Part shown: positions 34,276-42,508 of the stretch, piece by piece
Layout: each line of letters starts with the position of its first letter
Position numbering within the stretch: position 1 is the stretch's first letter
NCBI RefSeq assembly: GCF_001457815.1
Contig: NZ_LN898221.1
Coordinates: 701,053-765,052, forward strand
Length of the DNA: 64,000 bases
Reading direction: 5' to 3'
Origin: Vitreoscilla massiliensis
GTDB taxonomy: Bacteria; Pseudomonadota; Gammaproteobacteria; Burkholderiales; Neisseriaceae
Notes under the pieces: generated by a model
Seen by the model: the letters and a program-made list of their open reading frames with translations, nothing else
The model's database searches: none
What the model was told of the DNA's origin: nothing
Program-made: the position numbers and the translations under genes

Positions 34276-34380
34276 TAACCTCTAGTAGCATTTCATGCTT
34301 CAATCTGCATAGGCTTACAATCGCGACACCCAGCTGATTTAACATGACGGTTCTGCAATGCATCCGCTTAAGAGCGCACC

Positions 34381-34893
34381 ATGTCCCGCTTATTCTCCCT
34401 CTATTCCCCCTCTTGGCTGGCTGTCTTATTGCTGTTGCCGCTGCTCGGTGCCTGCGCCCAGTTTGCGCCGCCGTCTTTTGAAGCCAAACAAGCCATCACA
34501 TTACCGCAGCAAGCCAAGCAACCCAGCCAGCTTGAGTACACGGTGCACATTCAACATGCCGATACTTACAGCCCGTATTTGCTGTTACAAGCCCACGATG
34601 TGCAAGAACGCACAAACATGCGCCAACAATTGCGACAAAACACCACAGACACCGCCAAGGTCGAAATCTACGATGGCCACAGCCAGCAATTGCTGTATGC
34701 CAGCACCCACACGCCCACGCTCAGATTTTACGACCCTGTTCAGCATGAAATCGGACTGATGTTGGTGCCCAAATACTTCGCCCTCAATCCGGGAAGCTAC
34801 ACGCTCAAAATCGAGTTAAGCGGCGATTACAGCACGCTGCCCGCCGATGTAAAACCCACCATCAGCTTCACCAATTTATACAAAGCACAATAA
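34381..34893 (+). CDS. Uncharacterised lipoprotein
   Basis: A 170-aa protein. A hydrophobic signal (LAVLLLLPLLGAC) ends in a lipobox and is followed by AQFAPPSFEAKQ. The mature part looks beta-rich and immunoglobulin-like (LEYTVHIQHADTYSPYLLLQAHD, then SYTLKIELSGDYS). I do not recognise the family. No operon partner is apparent. Confidence 0.65.
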   Translation: MSRLFSLYSPSWLAVLLLLPLLGACAQFAPPSFEAKQAITLPQQAKQPSQLEYTVHIQHADTYSPYLLLQAHDVQERTNMRQQLRQNTTDTAKVEIYDGHSQQLLYASTHTPTLRFYDPVQHEIGLMLVPKYFALNPGSYTLKIELSGDYSTLPADVKPTISFTNLYKAQ

Positions 34894-34974
34894 GCGGTCA
34901 GGCCTTGCACAGATGAAAACATCCCAATGCGGTGGCAATACAAATTCTCAGATACCGCATCCTGACGATGGTGT

Positions 34975-35415
34975 TTAACCATCTGCCTGCATTAATTTGA
35001 CAATCTCGGGCTCGCAATCGCGGGCCCAATCTATCGCATCTGGCGCCGCAATAAAGGGTGTTTCTCCCCCTTCGGCCAGTAAACCATCCGACAGAGCGCA
35101 CAATACTGCTGCCGCCAGCATGGACGACACATACTCGCGCATGTCTGAGTGTGTGATTAACGTCACCACCGTGTCCCGCCCTTGTAAGTGCTTGCGTTCG
35201 CGCTTATTCAGTTGGTTCGCATCCACGCTTTCCACATACAACTCAAAACCAGCTTCTTGTCCTTGGTAAGTCGCGGGCAAAAACCCCTCAAACTCCCACC
35301 ACACAAATTCGCTGTCCAATACCACCTCAAAACCCGCTTCCAATAGCGCCGCCGCCCATTGTTTGGGCGTGGGCAAAGACTGCCGCATCGCATACACATT
35401 GTTTGCTACTGACAT
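34975..35415 (-). CDS. Uncharacterised 146-aa protein
   Basis: A small soluble protein (MSVANNVYAMRQSLPTPKQWAAALLEAGFEVVL). It has a helix-strand front, an acidic middle (DSEFVWWEFEGFLP) and a hydrophobic helix near residues 105-120 (SSMLAAAVLCALSDGLL). I chose the ATG at 35415 because a GGGGGG-rich ribosome site precedes it; a GTG two codons upstream is possible. The overall layout recalls small immunity or suppressor-type proteins, but I make no assignment. Confidence 0.6.
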   Translation of the reverse strand: MSVANNVYAMRQSLPTPKQWAAALLEAGFEVVLDSEFVWWEFEGFLPATYQGQEAGFELYVESVDANQLNKRERKHLQGRDTVVTLITHSDMREYVSSMLAAAVLCALSDGLLAEGGETPFIAAPDAIDWARDCEPEIVKLMQADG

Positions 35416-35585
35416 ACTCACCCCCCTTTACTATGGTCACCCAATACCGCTGCTGCCATACACGCGGTCGAAACCCCGTTTAAATGGCAAGAACTTTTCA
35501 TAAAGTAAAGACACCAATTAACCTATATTGACACAACCGCGATATAGCCTGCCCATGGCTTAAGCACTGACTGAGGAGCGCTAAA

Positions 35586-35711
35586 ATGTTAGACATCTTG
35601 CAAATACTGCTGGCGATTTCCATCATTCCCACCGCCGCATTTGTTTTTTTGGCGGCTTACACATTTTTTAGCCACAAGCGCCGCGGCCATACCCGCTTTA
35701 AAGCCAAATAA
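35586..35711 (+). CDS. Tiny single-span membrane protein (41 aa)
   Basis: It begins MLDILQILLAISIIPTAAFV, one hydrophobic helix over about residues 3-28, and ends with a basic tail (SHKRRGHTRFKAK). The ribosome site GAGGAG sits 8 bases before the ATG. The composition (one helix, positive-inside tail) and good initiation signals make it a credible small protein. No family recognised. Confidence 0.55.
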   Translation: MLDILQILLAISIIPTAAFVFLAAYTFFSHKRRGHTRFKAK

Positions 35712-35980
35712 AGCCATCCCAAGGCTGTTCCATCCCCCTGCGCAAGCCAGCCTTGCGCTTTTATTTTGTCTTAAGCTTCCCTCAATACCGCAAGCGGCCT
35801 GTAAACAAAATATCACTTCGATTCAAACCGTTTTACGCCATCTTGCATTCAGCGTATAGACTGCGCTGTCTGGATTTATTGATTGAAATCAAGATTCCAT
35901 TCATATTGAATCGTCTGGATGATGTTTGGTATTATTGTTGCTCTATCGAGAACTTTTTCAATACACAAATCGAGAGCAAG

Positions 35981-36334
35981 ATGAATTTTGATGGCATTAT
36001 TAATGAATTACTAAAAACCGATGGCGCCATGGCAGCAGCGGTGGTGGACTATTCCAGTGGGATGTTGTTAGCAGGTGCTGGCAAGTCATCGTTGGACTTG
36101 GAAATTGCCGCTGCGGGCAATACCGAAGTGGTGCGTGCGAAGATGAAAACCATGAAATTATTGGCTTTGAACGACAGCATCGACGATATTTTGATTACCT
36201 TGGGTGAGCAATACCATTTGATCCGCCCGATTGCCAAACTCGATGGTTTGTTCTTGTATTTCGTGCTGGCCAAAGACAAATCCAATTTGGCATTGGCGCG
36301 CCGTGCCTTGGTGGATGCTGAAAAAAACATTTAA
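35981..36334 (+). CDS. Roadblock/LC7-domain protein
   Basis: A 117-aa protein that is a single roadblock/LC7 domain: LLKTDGAMAAAVVDYSSGMLLA, DDILITLGEQYHLIRPI, then GLFLYFVLAKDKSNLALARRAL. Such proteins form dimers that regulate small GTPases (MglA-type) or scaffold complexes. No GTPase gene is adjacent, so the partner is unknown. A 13-bp stem-loop follows. Confidence 0.85.
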   Translation: MNFDGIINELLKTDGAMAAAVVDYSSGMLLAGAGKSSLDLEIAAAGNTEVVRAKMKTMKLLALNDSIDDILITLGEQYHLIRPIAKLDGLFLYFVLAKDKSNLALARRALVDAEKNI

Positions 36335-36349
36335 GTTTGGCTGTGATGA

Positions 36350-36390
36350 CAGAAAGCTATGCGTATTGACACAATGTGCATAGCTTTCTG
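36350..36390 (+). terminator. Stem-loop after the roadblock gene
   Basis: CAGAAAGCTATGC (36350-36362) is the exact complement of GCATAGCTTTCTG (36378-36390). There is only a weak T-tract, so it may stabilise the 3' end as much as terminate. From here to 36692 I see no supported gene, only a DUS-like element at 36635-36645. Confidence 0.65.
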
Positions 36391-36692
36391 TGTATTTGGT
36401 CGTCACCATCCAGCTTACAGGCTGTGGATGACCGACACCGACGCAGACTGGCCTTTGGCCTGCATCATCTCGCCATCCCCAAGCTCACCAATCTATCCAC
36501 CCACTCGGCACAGTCATCACCAATAAACACGCCGATATCGGCTTGATTGTCCTCGCACATTACCGCAACCAGCGCTGCCAATATGTATTGAATCAAGGTG
36601 GCAAGCATCGTGACAGTCGCAGTTTCACAACCAAGCGGCCTGTAAACCCTGCCCACATTCATCACACTCGCTCTGCAATGCCTTGTACTGGC

Positions 36693-37367
36693 TTAAAACA
36701 ACTGCGTCAATTGCGGCAAACTGTGAATGGTGTGGGTGATATCTAAGTCTTGTGGAGCGGGTTTTTGCTGTGGGTTATACCAGCATGTGTTCATGCCGCA
36801 GGAAGCTGCGCCAACCATGTCGGCTTCCAAGCTGTCACCGACAAACACAATGTCTTGCGCCTGTCGTTGGCTGCGCTGCAAGCAGGTCTCAAAAAAGCGT
36901 GCATCCGGTTTTTCATAACCGATGTCATTGGACACAAACAAGTCTTGAAAATACGGCAGCAATTGCGCCAAACGCAGGCGCGAGGTTTGTATCGCCAAAA
37001 TGCTGTTGGAAGCAATGTACAAATCATAGCGCCCGCTTAAGGTGCGCACCGTTTCCAATGCGCCTTGCTCCATCACATGCGACTGAGCCAACTGACCTTG
37101 GTAAACATCGCGAAACGCATCGGCATCCACAGTCCAATTTAATTCCTCAAACAACAGGCGAAAACGCGTGTCGATGACGTTTTGCACCGTGCGCAAGCCT
37201 TGTTTTTGTTCTGCCCACAAGCCATTGTTGATGGCGTCGTAGCGTTGCTTGACGGCCACGTCCCATTCCAACCCAAAGTGTTGAAACACATCGGCCAGCG
37301 CTGATTTGCTGCTCAATCCAAAATTCAATAAAGTATCGTCTACATCAAAAAATATGGCCTTAGGCAT
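36693..37367 (-). CDS. HAD-superfamily phosphatase, YjjG/YfnB type (pyrimidine nucleotidase-like)
   Basis: A 224-aa HAD-IA hydrolase. Motif I is FFDVDDTLLNF, motif II IASNS, motif III Lys in YEKPDARFF, and motif IV VGDSLEADMVGA, followed by the family's CWYNP. YjjG-type enzymes dephosphorylate non-canonical pyrimidine nucleotides. I chose the ATG at 37367 (MPKAIFF) with ribosome site GAGGAAAG. An ATG five codons upstream is possible. Confidence 0.87.
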   Translation of the reverse strand: MPKAIFFDVDDTLLNFGLSSKSALADVFQHFGLEWDVAVKQRYDAINNGLWAEQKQGLRTVQNVIDTRFRLLFEELNWTVDADAFRDVYQGQLAQSHVMEQGALETVRTLSGRYDLYIASNSILAIQTSRLRLAQLLPYFQDLFVSNDIGYEKPDARFFETCLQRSQRQAQDIVFVGDSLEADMVGAASCGMNTCWYNPQQKPAPQDLDITHTIHSLPQLTQLF

Positions 37368-37445
37368 GCACGCTTTCCTCAATCAACACAATCACAAGAG
37401 CGCTATTTTAAACCATGTCAGCCCCGCTCACAGCCTCTTATCATG

Positions 37446-37474
37446 TTGACAGGCCGCATTAAGCGGCCTGTCAA
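37446..37474. terminator. Inverted pair of DUS-like elements forming a hairpin
   Basis: TTGACAGGCCGC (37446-37457) and GCGGCCTGTCAA (37463-37474) are exact complements with loop ATTAA. They lie between the convergent-side ends of the methyltransferase and HAD genes. The arms are the repeated 11-mer with one extra C. Paired uptake sequences used as terminators are typical of Neisseriaceae. There is no strong T-tract. Confidence 0.7.
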
Positions 37475-37492
37475 TTCTTACACAATCAATTT

Positions 37493-38338
37493 TCAGCGCT
37501 GCGCCGCAATCACCCACACCAAATCGCCTTGGTGGTGTTGTACGGTGGTGGCAGGATAATCGCTTAAGTCTTGCTGCAACAAACTCGGTTGCAATAAGTC
37601 GACCTTGCCAAAGCCGCAGCTGTGAAAAAACGCCGCCACTTCTTGCGGGGTATTGAAATGAAAGTCAAAATCACTGTGGGCCATGGTTTTTAAAATCCAA
37701 CTCGCTTGCCAAGCCAACATGCGAAAATGTGGCTGCAGCGGCATCGGATAGACATCGCTTAAATAATACAAGGCGGGGAATTCGCGTGTGTATTTCACCA
37801 AGCGCTGCAACAAATAGCGCAACTGGTCTAAGGCAAAATAATTGATTAAGCCCTCACTGATGATGACCAATGGCTGCTTGACATCAAAACTGCGAAACAC
37901 TGCGCCCACTTTATCGGAAAACAAATCCGCGCCGATGACTTGAGCATCGGGCTGTAAAGTCGCCAAGGCCTCGCGCTTCATTTGCGCCATATCGGGCAAG
38001 TCCAATTCCACAAACTGAATGTCAGGGTATTTTTTCCGAAACAACCAGCCGCGCGGCGACAGACCACAGGCAATTTCCAAAATTTGCACATGTGGATGCT
38101 CAGCAATCAAGGCTTCTAAGCGCGCGTCCAGCATTTCATGGCGTTGCTTTAAGGTAGAACGGATGCTGCTGCCCCAAAAAAACTCGGCCAAGCACTCAGC
38201 AGGATCAATCAATTGCGCATAGATTTGGCCTTCGGGCGTGGCAAAATTGGGATGGGATATGCCCATGCGGTACCACACATAACCGGTGTAATGCGCAGTA
38301 AATGAGATGTGTCGGTACTTGGATACAGGTTCAGTCAT
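37493..38338 (-). CDS. Class I SAM-dependent methyltransferase of the leucine carboxyl methyltransferase (LCM/TcmP) family
   Basis: A 281-aa protein with the LCM-family SAM motif VQILEIACGLSPRGW, followed by the acidic strand IQFVELDLPDM. Later family blocks are LVIISEGLINYFAL and YYLSDVYP. Bacterial members methylate small-molecule or polyketide carboxyl groups. The substrate cannot be told from context. Ribosome site GGAGG lies 7 bases before the ATG. No co-transcribed partner is evident. The region from 38339 to 38668 holds no gene, only the DUS-like pair at 38608-38648. Confidence 0.82.
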   Translation of the reverse strand: MTEPVSKYRHISFTAHYTGYVWYRMGISHPNFATPEGQIYAQLIDPAECLAEFFWGSSIRSTLKQRHEMLDARLEALIAEHPHVQILEIACGLSPRGWLFRKKYPDIQFVELDLPDMAQMKREALATLQPDAQVIGADLFSDKVGAVFRSFDVKQPLVIISEGLINYFALDQLRYLLQRLVKYTREFPALYYLSDVYPMPLQPHFRMLAWQASWILKTMAHSDFDFHFNTPQEVAAFFHSCGFGKVDLLQPSLLQQDLSDYPATTVQHHQGDLVWVIAAQR

Positions 38339-38607
38339 GGCAGGCCTCCACTTTGCAGTTCAACGGTCCACAATCAATAATAGATTCAACAACCTACTTA
38401 TACCAGCTTCTGAGCATACATTTACTCACTTTGATTAAGGGCAGACATTCGCAGCCAGTCGCAATGCGCACGATATTGCTGTCAGAGATTTGACTCACAC
38501 CTGTAGCCGCTGCGTTTAAAAAATCCCTAGCGCTGCACATGCCAACGCGCTTGCCATACCAGTGTCAAACCACATTTCCAGCCATTGCATCGCACATAAA
38601 CCCAAAC

Positions 38608-38648
38608 ATGCGGCCTGTAAACCTTGTTGTGGTTTTACAGGCCGCATG
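38608..38648. terminator. Inverted DUS-like pair, likely terminator of the Yeh-type operon
   Basis: CATGCGGCCTGTAAACC (38608-38624) pairs with GGTTTTACAGGCCGCATG (38631-38648) with one bulged base. Each arm contains an exact copy of the 11-mer (38610-38620 and 38635-38645). The pair lies just beyond the 3' end of the minus-strand operon. Confidence 0.72.
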
Positions 38649-38668
38649 CCTTGTGTCTTCTATTACGA

Positions 38669-38920
38669 TTACAGCTGTTTCGGCGGTTTGACCTTTAATG
38701 CGATGATAAAACCGAACACCCCCAAGACCACGCTGATGATGCCCCATTGCAAAGGCCGCAAATAAACCATGCCATTGCGATTCGCTGCCCACATCAACAT
38801 CACCCCTGCCAAACACAGCAAGATGCCCAATACCAAGGCCACTGCTGCGGCCGTGCCCGATTGGTAAGTCGGCCGTGCCGCTGCGACTGGTTTTTTCTTA
38901 CGCGTTTTCACCGTTGCCAT
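38669..38920 (-). CDS. Small two-helix membrane protein
   Basis: An 83-aa protein with a basic N-terminus (MATVKTRKKKPVAAARP), two hydrophobic helices (AAAVALVLGILLCLAGVML and WGIISVVLGVFGFIIAL) and a short basic tail. Its start overlaps the end of the SWIM gene by 23 bp, so it is the last gene of the operon. It may anchor or accompany the complex at the membrane; that is inference. Confidence 0.7.
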   Translation of the reverse strand: MATVKTRKKKPVAAARPTYQSGTAAAVALVLGILLCLAGVMLMWAANRNGMVYLRPLQWGIISVVLGVFGFIIALKVKPPKQL

Positions 38921-41363
38921 CGTCGTTTTCCCCTATTTGTAATTCAACTTCAAACAGCGGCCATTGTTGTTGGCATTGCCGCGCCAATTGCATCACATGC
39001 GCGCTTTGCAACATGTTGCCTGCGCTGGCTTCTTGCGCCAAACGCTGCCACAGTGTTTTCAACAAGTCCAAACCCAATGCCTCAGCTTGGGCAGCTGCGC
39101 CCAGCAATTGTTCACGTTCCAACTCCAACCATGCACGCACACCGCTGGCGGTGCGCGCTTCCAGTAAACGCCACACCGGCGCGCACAAAGTGTCTAGCCA
39201 ATGTTCGCTGCTCGCTGCCGCGCCTATGGTCGAGCGCAACAGCGCTGGTTTGGCCTGTTTACGCTGCCAAAAAAACTGTTTGGGACTGAATTGGTGGTAA
39301 TCCAAGCAACGCACAGGTTCGGCATGCTCTGCCAGCATCACACTGATGGGCTCTAAAATCACCTGTTGCCCATCCAAACGCGCCAACACCAATACCGCGC
39401 TGATGGCGATGTTTTTCTCACACAGCCATTGCAATTGCTGCGAGCGCTCACGCGTGACTTCATTGATGACCAAGCTCAGTTGTGCGCCCCATTGCTGGCT
39501 GTCGTCGTACACCACCCATTCCAAACTTTGCTCCAACTCGTCCAGATACAAAGGCTCATAGCGGCTGACCGACAGCAAAAATGGCGTGGTTTGTTCTATG
39601 CTGTGTTGAATCAAATCGGCATACGGCGTTAACGCCGGTGCAAAAAAATCCGCTGTTAACGGCTGCGCTTGCGAAGGCACGGCCACTTGGTTGGCCAAGC
39701 GGTCACCAAACACGCGCGGCGCGCGCAACACGATTTGGTTTTGCATGATTTGCTCGGCGCTGCGGTTCCAAAAGCCAGCACCCGACCAAGCGCTATAGCG
39801 GTTAAAACTGCGGTCGTTGGCATTGCCGCGCGCTTGCACCGTGGTCATGATGGCCGCTTCTTCCACGCTCCACACATACACGTTCAAACCCGACGCACCG
39901 CCCTCACCTTGCCACCAGTTCACGCCCAGCGGCAACAGCGTCATCGCCTCATCTTGGGTTTGGTAAGTACGGCGCAACACCCCGCGCAAGGCCAACAAAG
40001 CCTCGCCCTCGGCATGCAGCAAGGCATCCAAATAAGCGGCCAAACGCGCCAACGACAATAAGGTGTCGTTGCTGTCGCTGCTGATGTGGTTTTCTGCCAG
40101 CAAGCGCACTTCGCCCGCCAAACGCCGCAACATGCCGGCCAAACGCGGCAAACGCTCCACCCGCGCCGACAATTGCAGCCACTGCCATTGCTGCGCCTCG
40201 CTTGCCATCAAATGGTTCAAGCCCAATTGCAGCAAGCGTTGACAAGCGGCCTGTAAGGTCAGCAGCAAGCTGCGTTCATCCTCACCCAATACACTGGCAT
40301 CGGTGTTTTCATCCGGCACCACCTCGTCTGGCCATGGAAACACCAATTGTTGCTGTTGCCACAGCTGCGCCAGCACGGCCAGATGCACCGGTATTTGGCG
40401 TTTCTTGTCCAAGCTCGACAACATGCCGGCAAAACCACCGCCAAGCAAATACACCACCGCATCGCTGCTCAAATCGGTGTGAAACAAAATCTTCGCAGGC
40501 TGTATGTCTATGCGTGGCGGTACTTGCTGTTGCCAATCCGCCCACAACGCATACGCTTGCCGCCACTGCACCTTGCCGATTTTGCCCAATTGCAAACGCT
40601 CTAAATCAGTCGCTTCGCTCAATGCGGCCTGTAAGGCTGCCACACTGTTGTCTGCGCTTGCCGTTGTGCCGTTTGCTGCATCGGTATTGGTGGCAATATT
40701 TTCTGCGGCCTCAGCCCAGACTTGCTGCGCCGCCAATACCGCCGCGACGATGTGTTTGCACGCACCGGCGGCGGGGCAATTACAGGCCGATTGGCTTAAG
40801 CCTTGTGGGTTTAAGGTCACCACCGCGTCATCGTTTTGCCACTGTCCTTGTGCCTCGTCCAAAGACAGCAAACTGACCTCGCCTGCCTCGACAGCTTTTT
40901 TGGCACGCCGAAGCAAACCGGAATTGGCCCAAGTGCTTAAGGCAGCGTCGTCTAACAGTTGGTAGCTTTGTAACCATGTCGGTACAGCTGGAGCATTGAC
41001 TGCTGAGTCGGCGGCGGCTGCTTCTACTGGTACTGCAATATCTGCTGGTATGGCTGCGGCTACAGTTTCTGTTACGCTCTGCGCGGGCGCGCTGTTCGCT
41101 TGCTGTTGCAAATGCAGCACCGCCGCCAAGATGTGTTTGCACGCACCGGCGGCGGGGCAATTACAGGCCGCTTTGGTCAAGCCTTGTGCCGTCAAGGTCA
41201 CGGTGGCATCGTCGTTGTGCCAAGTGCCGCCATCGTCGCGCAACTCCACCAAACTGACCTCGCCCGCCTCCAAGGCTTTTTTGGCGCGCCTGAGTAAACC
41301 GGGGTTGGCCCAAGTGCTTAAGGCATCGTCATCCAAATGCTGGTACAGCTGTTGCCACGTCAT
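38898..41363 (-). CDS. yehQ: SWIM zinc-finger protein (YehQ-like)
   Basis: An 821-aa protein with two N-terminal SWIM-type repeats of about 130 residues each. Both read TWANPGLLRRAKKALEAGEVSL or a close variant, then CNCPAAGACKHI (the CxC...CxH zinc motif), near residues 65-85 and 195-215. The long C-terminal part is helical and has no recognised catalytic motif. The duplicated finger is unusual. The start at ATG 41363 (MTWQQLYQ) overlaps the vWA stop (ATGA) and follows GAGGTG. In E. coli the equivalent gene ends the yehL-M-P-Q set. Confidence 0.8.
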   Translation of the reverse strand: MTWQQLYQHLDDDALSTWANPGLLRRAKKALEAGEVSLVELRDDGGTWHNDDATVTLTAQGLTKAACNCPAAGACKHILAAVLHLQQQANSAPAQSVTETVAAAIPADIAVPVEAAAADSAVNAPAVPTWLQSYQLLDDAALSTWANSGLLRRAKKAVEAGEVSLLSLDEAQGQWQNDDAVVTLNPQGLSQSACNCPAAGACKHIVAAVLAAQQVWAEAAENIATNTDAANGTTASADNSVAALQAALSEATDLERLQLGKIGKVQWRQAYALWADWQQQVPPRIDIQPAKILFHTDLSSDAVVYLLGGGFAGMLSSLDKKRQIPVHLAVLAQLWQQQQLVFPWPDEVVPDENTDASVLGEDERSLLLTLQAACQRLLQLGLNHLMASEAQQWQWLQLSARVERLPRLAGMLRRLAGEVRLLAENHISSDSNDTLLSLARLAAYLDALLHAEGEALLALRGVLRRTYQTQDEAMTLLPLGVNWWQGEGGASGLNVYVWSVEEAAIMTTVQARGNANDRSFNRYSAWSGAGFWNRSAEQIMQNQIVLRAPRVFGDRLANQVAVPSQAQPLTADFFAPALTPYADLIQHSIEQTTPFLLSVSRYEPLYLDELEQSLEWVVYDDSQQWGAQLSLVINEVTRERSQQLQWLCEKNIAISAVLVLARLDGQQVILEPISVMLAEHAEPVRCLDYHQFSPKQFFWQRKQAKPALLRSTIGAAASSEHWLDTLCAPVWRLLEARTASGVRAWLELEREQLLGAAAQAEALGLDLLKTLWQRLAQEASAGNMLQSAHVMQLARQCQQQWPLFEVELQIGENDDGNGENA

Positions 41364-42508
41364 TGCATCACCTCTGCCAACCATTTGGCGAAATGTTCTG
41401 GGGTTAAGGCCGCCACATGCATGCCCAAATCGGCCAAACGCTGCGCCATGTCGATGCTGTACACCGGCTGCGCTTGCTCGTCCAAAGCCGCCAAACCGAG
41501 CAAAGTCACGCGCTGGCTGGCCAAGCTTTGGATGGTGCGCAAAAACAGCGGCACCGAGCCGCCTTCTTCAAAGTCGGAAATCAGCGCCAACACGGTGCGG
41601 TTCGGCGTTTCAATCAGGCTTTGGCAGTATTGCAAGGCTTGGGCGATGTTGGTGCCGCCGCCCAATTGCGCCGTCATCAACACTTCCACAGGGTCGTGCG
41701 CGTGTTCGCTCAAATCCACCACCGAAGTATCAAACAACACCAGTTTCACCGACACCGCCGGCAGCGCCGCCAAGATGCTGGCGCAAATGGCCGCATACAT
41801 GACGCTGGAAAACATCGAGCCGGATTGGTCGACACACAAAATCACTTGCCACGGCAAATGGTTTTGCACGCGCGAATAAAACACCGGCTCATGAATCACC
41901 AATTGCTGGCTGTCTTGTTGGTAATGCTTGAGATTGCGGGCAATGGTGGCGCGCCAATCAAAATTGCTCGCTTGCTTCACATGCGAGCGCCGAAAGCGGT
42001 TGCGGCGGCCGCTAAACTGCTGGCGGAAATTCGGTTTCAAGCGCTGCAAAATTTCCTCTACCACGCGCTCGATTAAGCGTTTTACCGCCAAGCGCATCTC
42101 ATTGCTCATGCGCCCGCGCATGCCGAGCAAGGCTTGGGCGATTTGCGGCGATGGGCTCAGTTGGTCGAGCATTTTCGGGCTGTTCATCAACTCGGTCATG
42201 CCGTAGCGGCTCAAGGCCGTGGTTTGCATTTGTTCAAACGTCGATTTTGGAAACAGGCGTTTGGACTTGGTCAACCAATCGAGCGCACTCAATTGGCTCG
42301 GGTCTAGGCTAGCGCCACCGCTGTCTTGGCCTTGCCCTTGCACCACGCCGCGGCGCTGGTATTCGCGGTTGTACAAATAATCCAAGGTTTGCATTTGCTG
42401 TTGCTGCGCCGCCGACAGATTGGCCATGTGTTGCAAATGTTGTTCGCTGTAACGCCCAAGCAGCAAGCGCCAACGCGCTAAAGTCTGTTCATCCATATCA
42501 TGTTCCAC
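41360..42508 (-). CDS. yehP: vWA-domain protein (YehP/CoxE-like), MoxR partner
   Basis: A 382-aa protein. The C-terminal half is a vWA domain with an intact MIDAS: ILCVDQSGSMFSS (DxSxS), the Thr/Gly turn in AQLGGGTNIAQAL, and the Asp in ALISDFEEGG. The N-terminal half is helical and basic. vWA proteins of this type are clients or adaptors of MoxR ATPases. The size agrees with E. coli YehP. Start could be 42508 (MEHDMDEQ) or 42496 (MDEQTLA); it overlaps the previous gene. Confidence 0.87.
   Translation of the reverse strand: MEHDMDEQTLARWRLLLGRYSEQHLQHMANLSAAQQQQMQTLDYLYNREYQRRGVVQGQGQDSGGASLDPSQLSALDWLTKSKRLFPKSTFEQMQTTALSRYGMTELMNSPKMLDQLSPSPQIAQALLGMRGRMSNEMRLAVKRLIERVVEEILQRLKPNFRQQFSGRRNRFRRSHVKQASNFDWRATIARNLKHYQQDSQQLVIHEPVFYSRVQNHLPWQVILCVDQSGSMFSSVMYAAICASILAALPAVSVKLVLFDTSVVDLSEHAHDPVEVLMTAQLGGGTNIAQALQYCQSLIETPNRTVLALISDFEEGGSVPLFLRTIQSLASQRVTLLGLAALDEQAQPVYSIDMAQRLADLGMHVAALTPEHFAKWLAEVMQ

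Noticed and set aside
36465..36665. 66-residue minus-strand frame between the roadblock and HAD genes
   Set aside because: No convincing ribosome site and no recognisable domain; it crosses a DUS-like element. A decayed gene is possible but unsupported.
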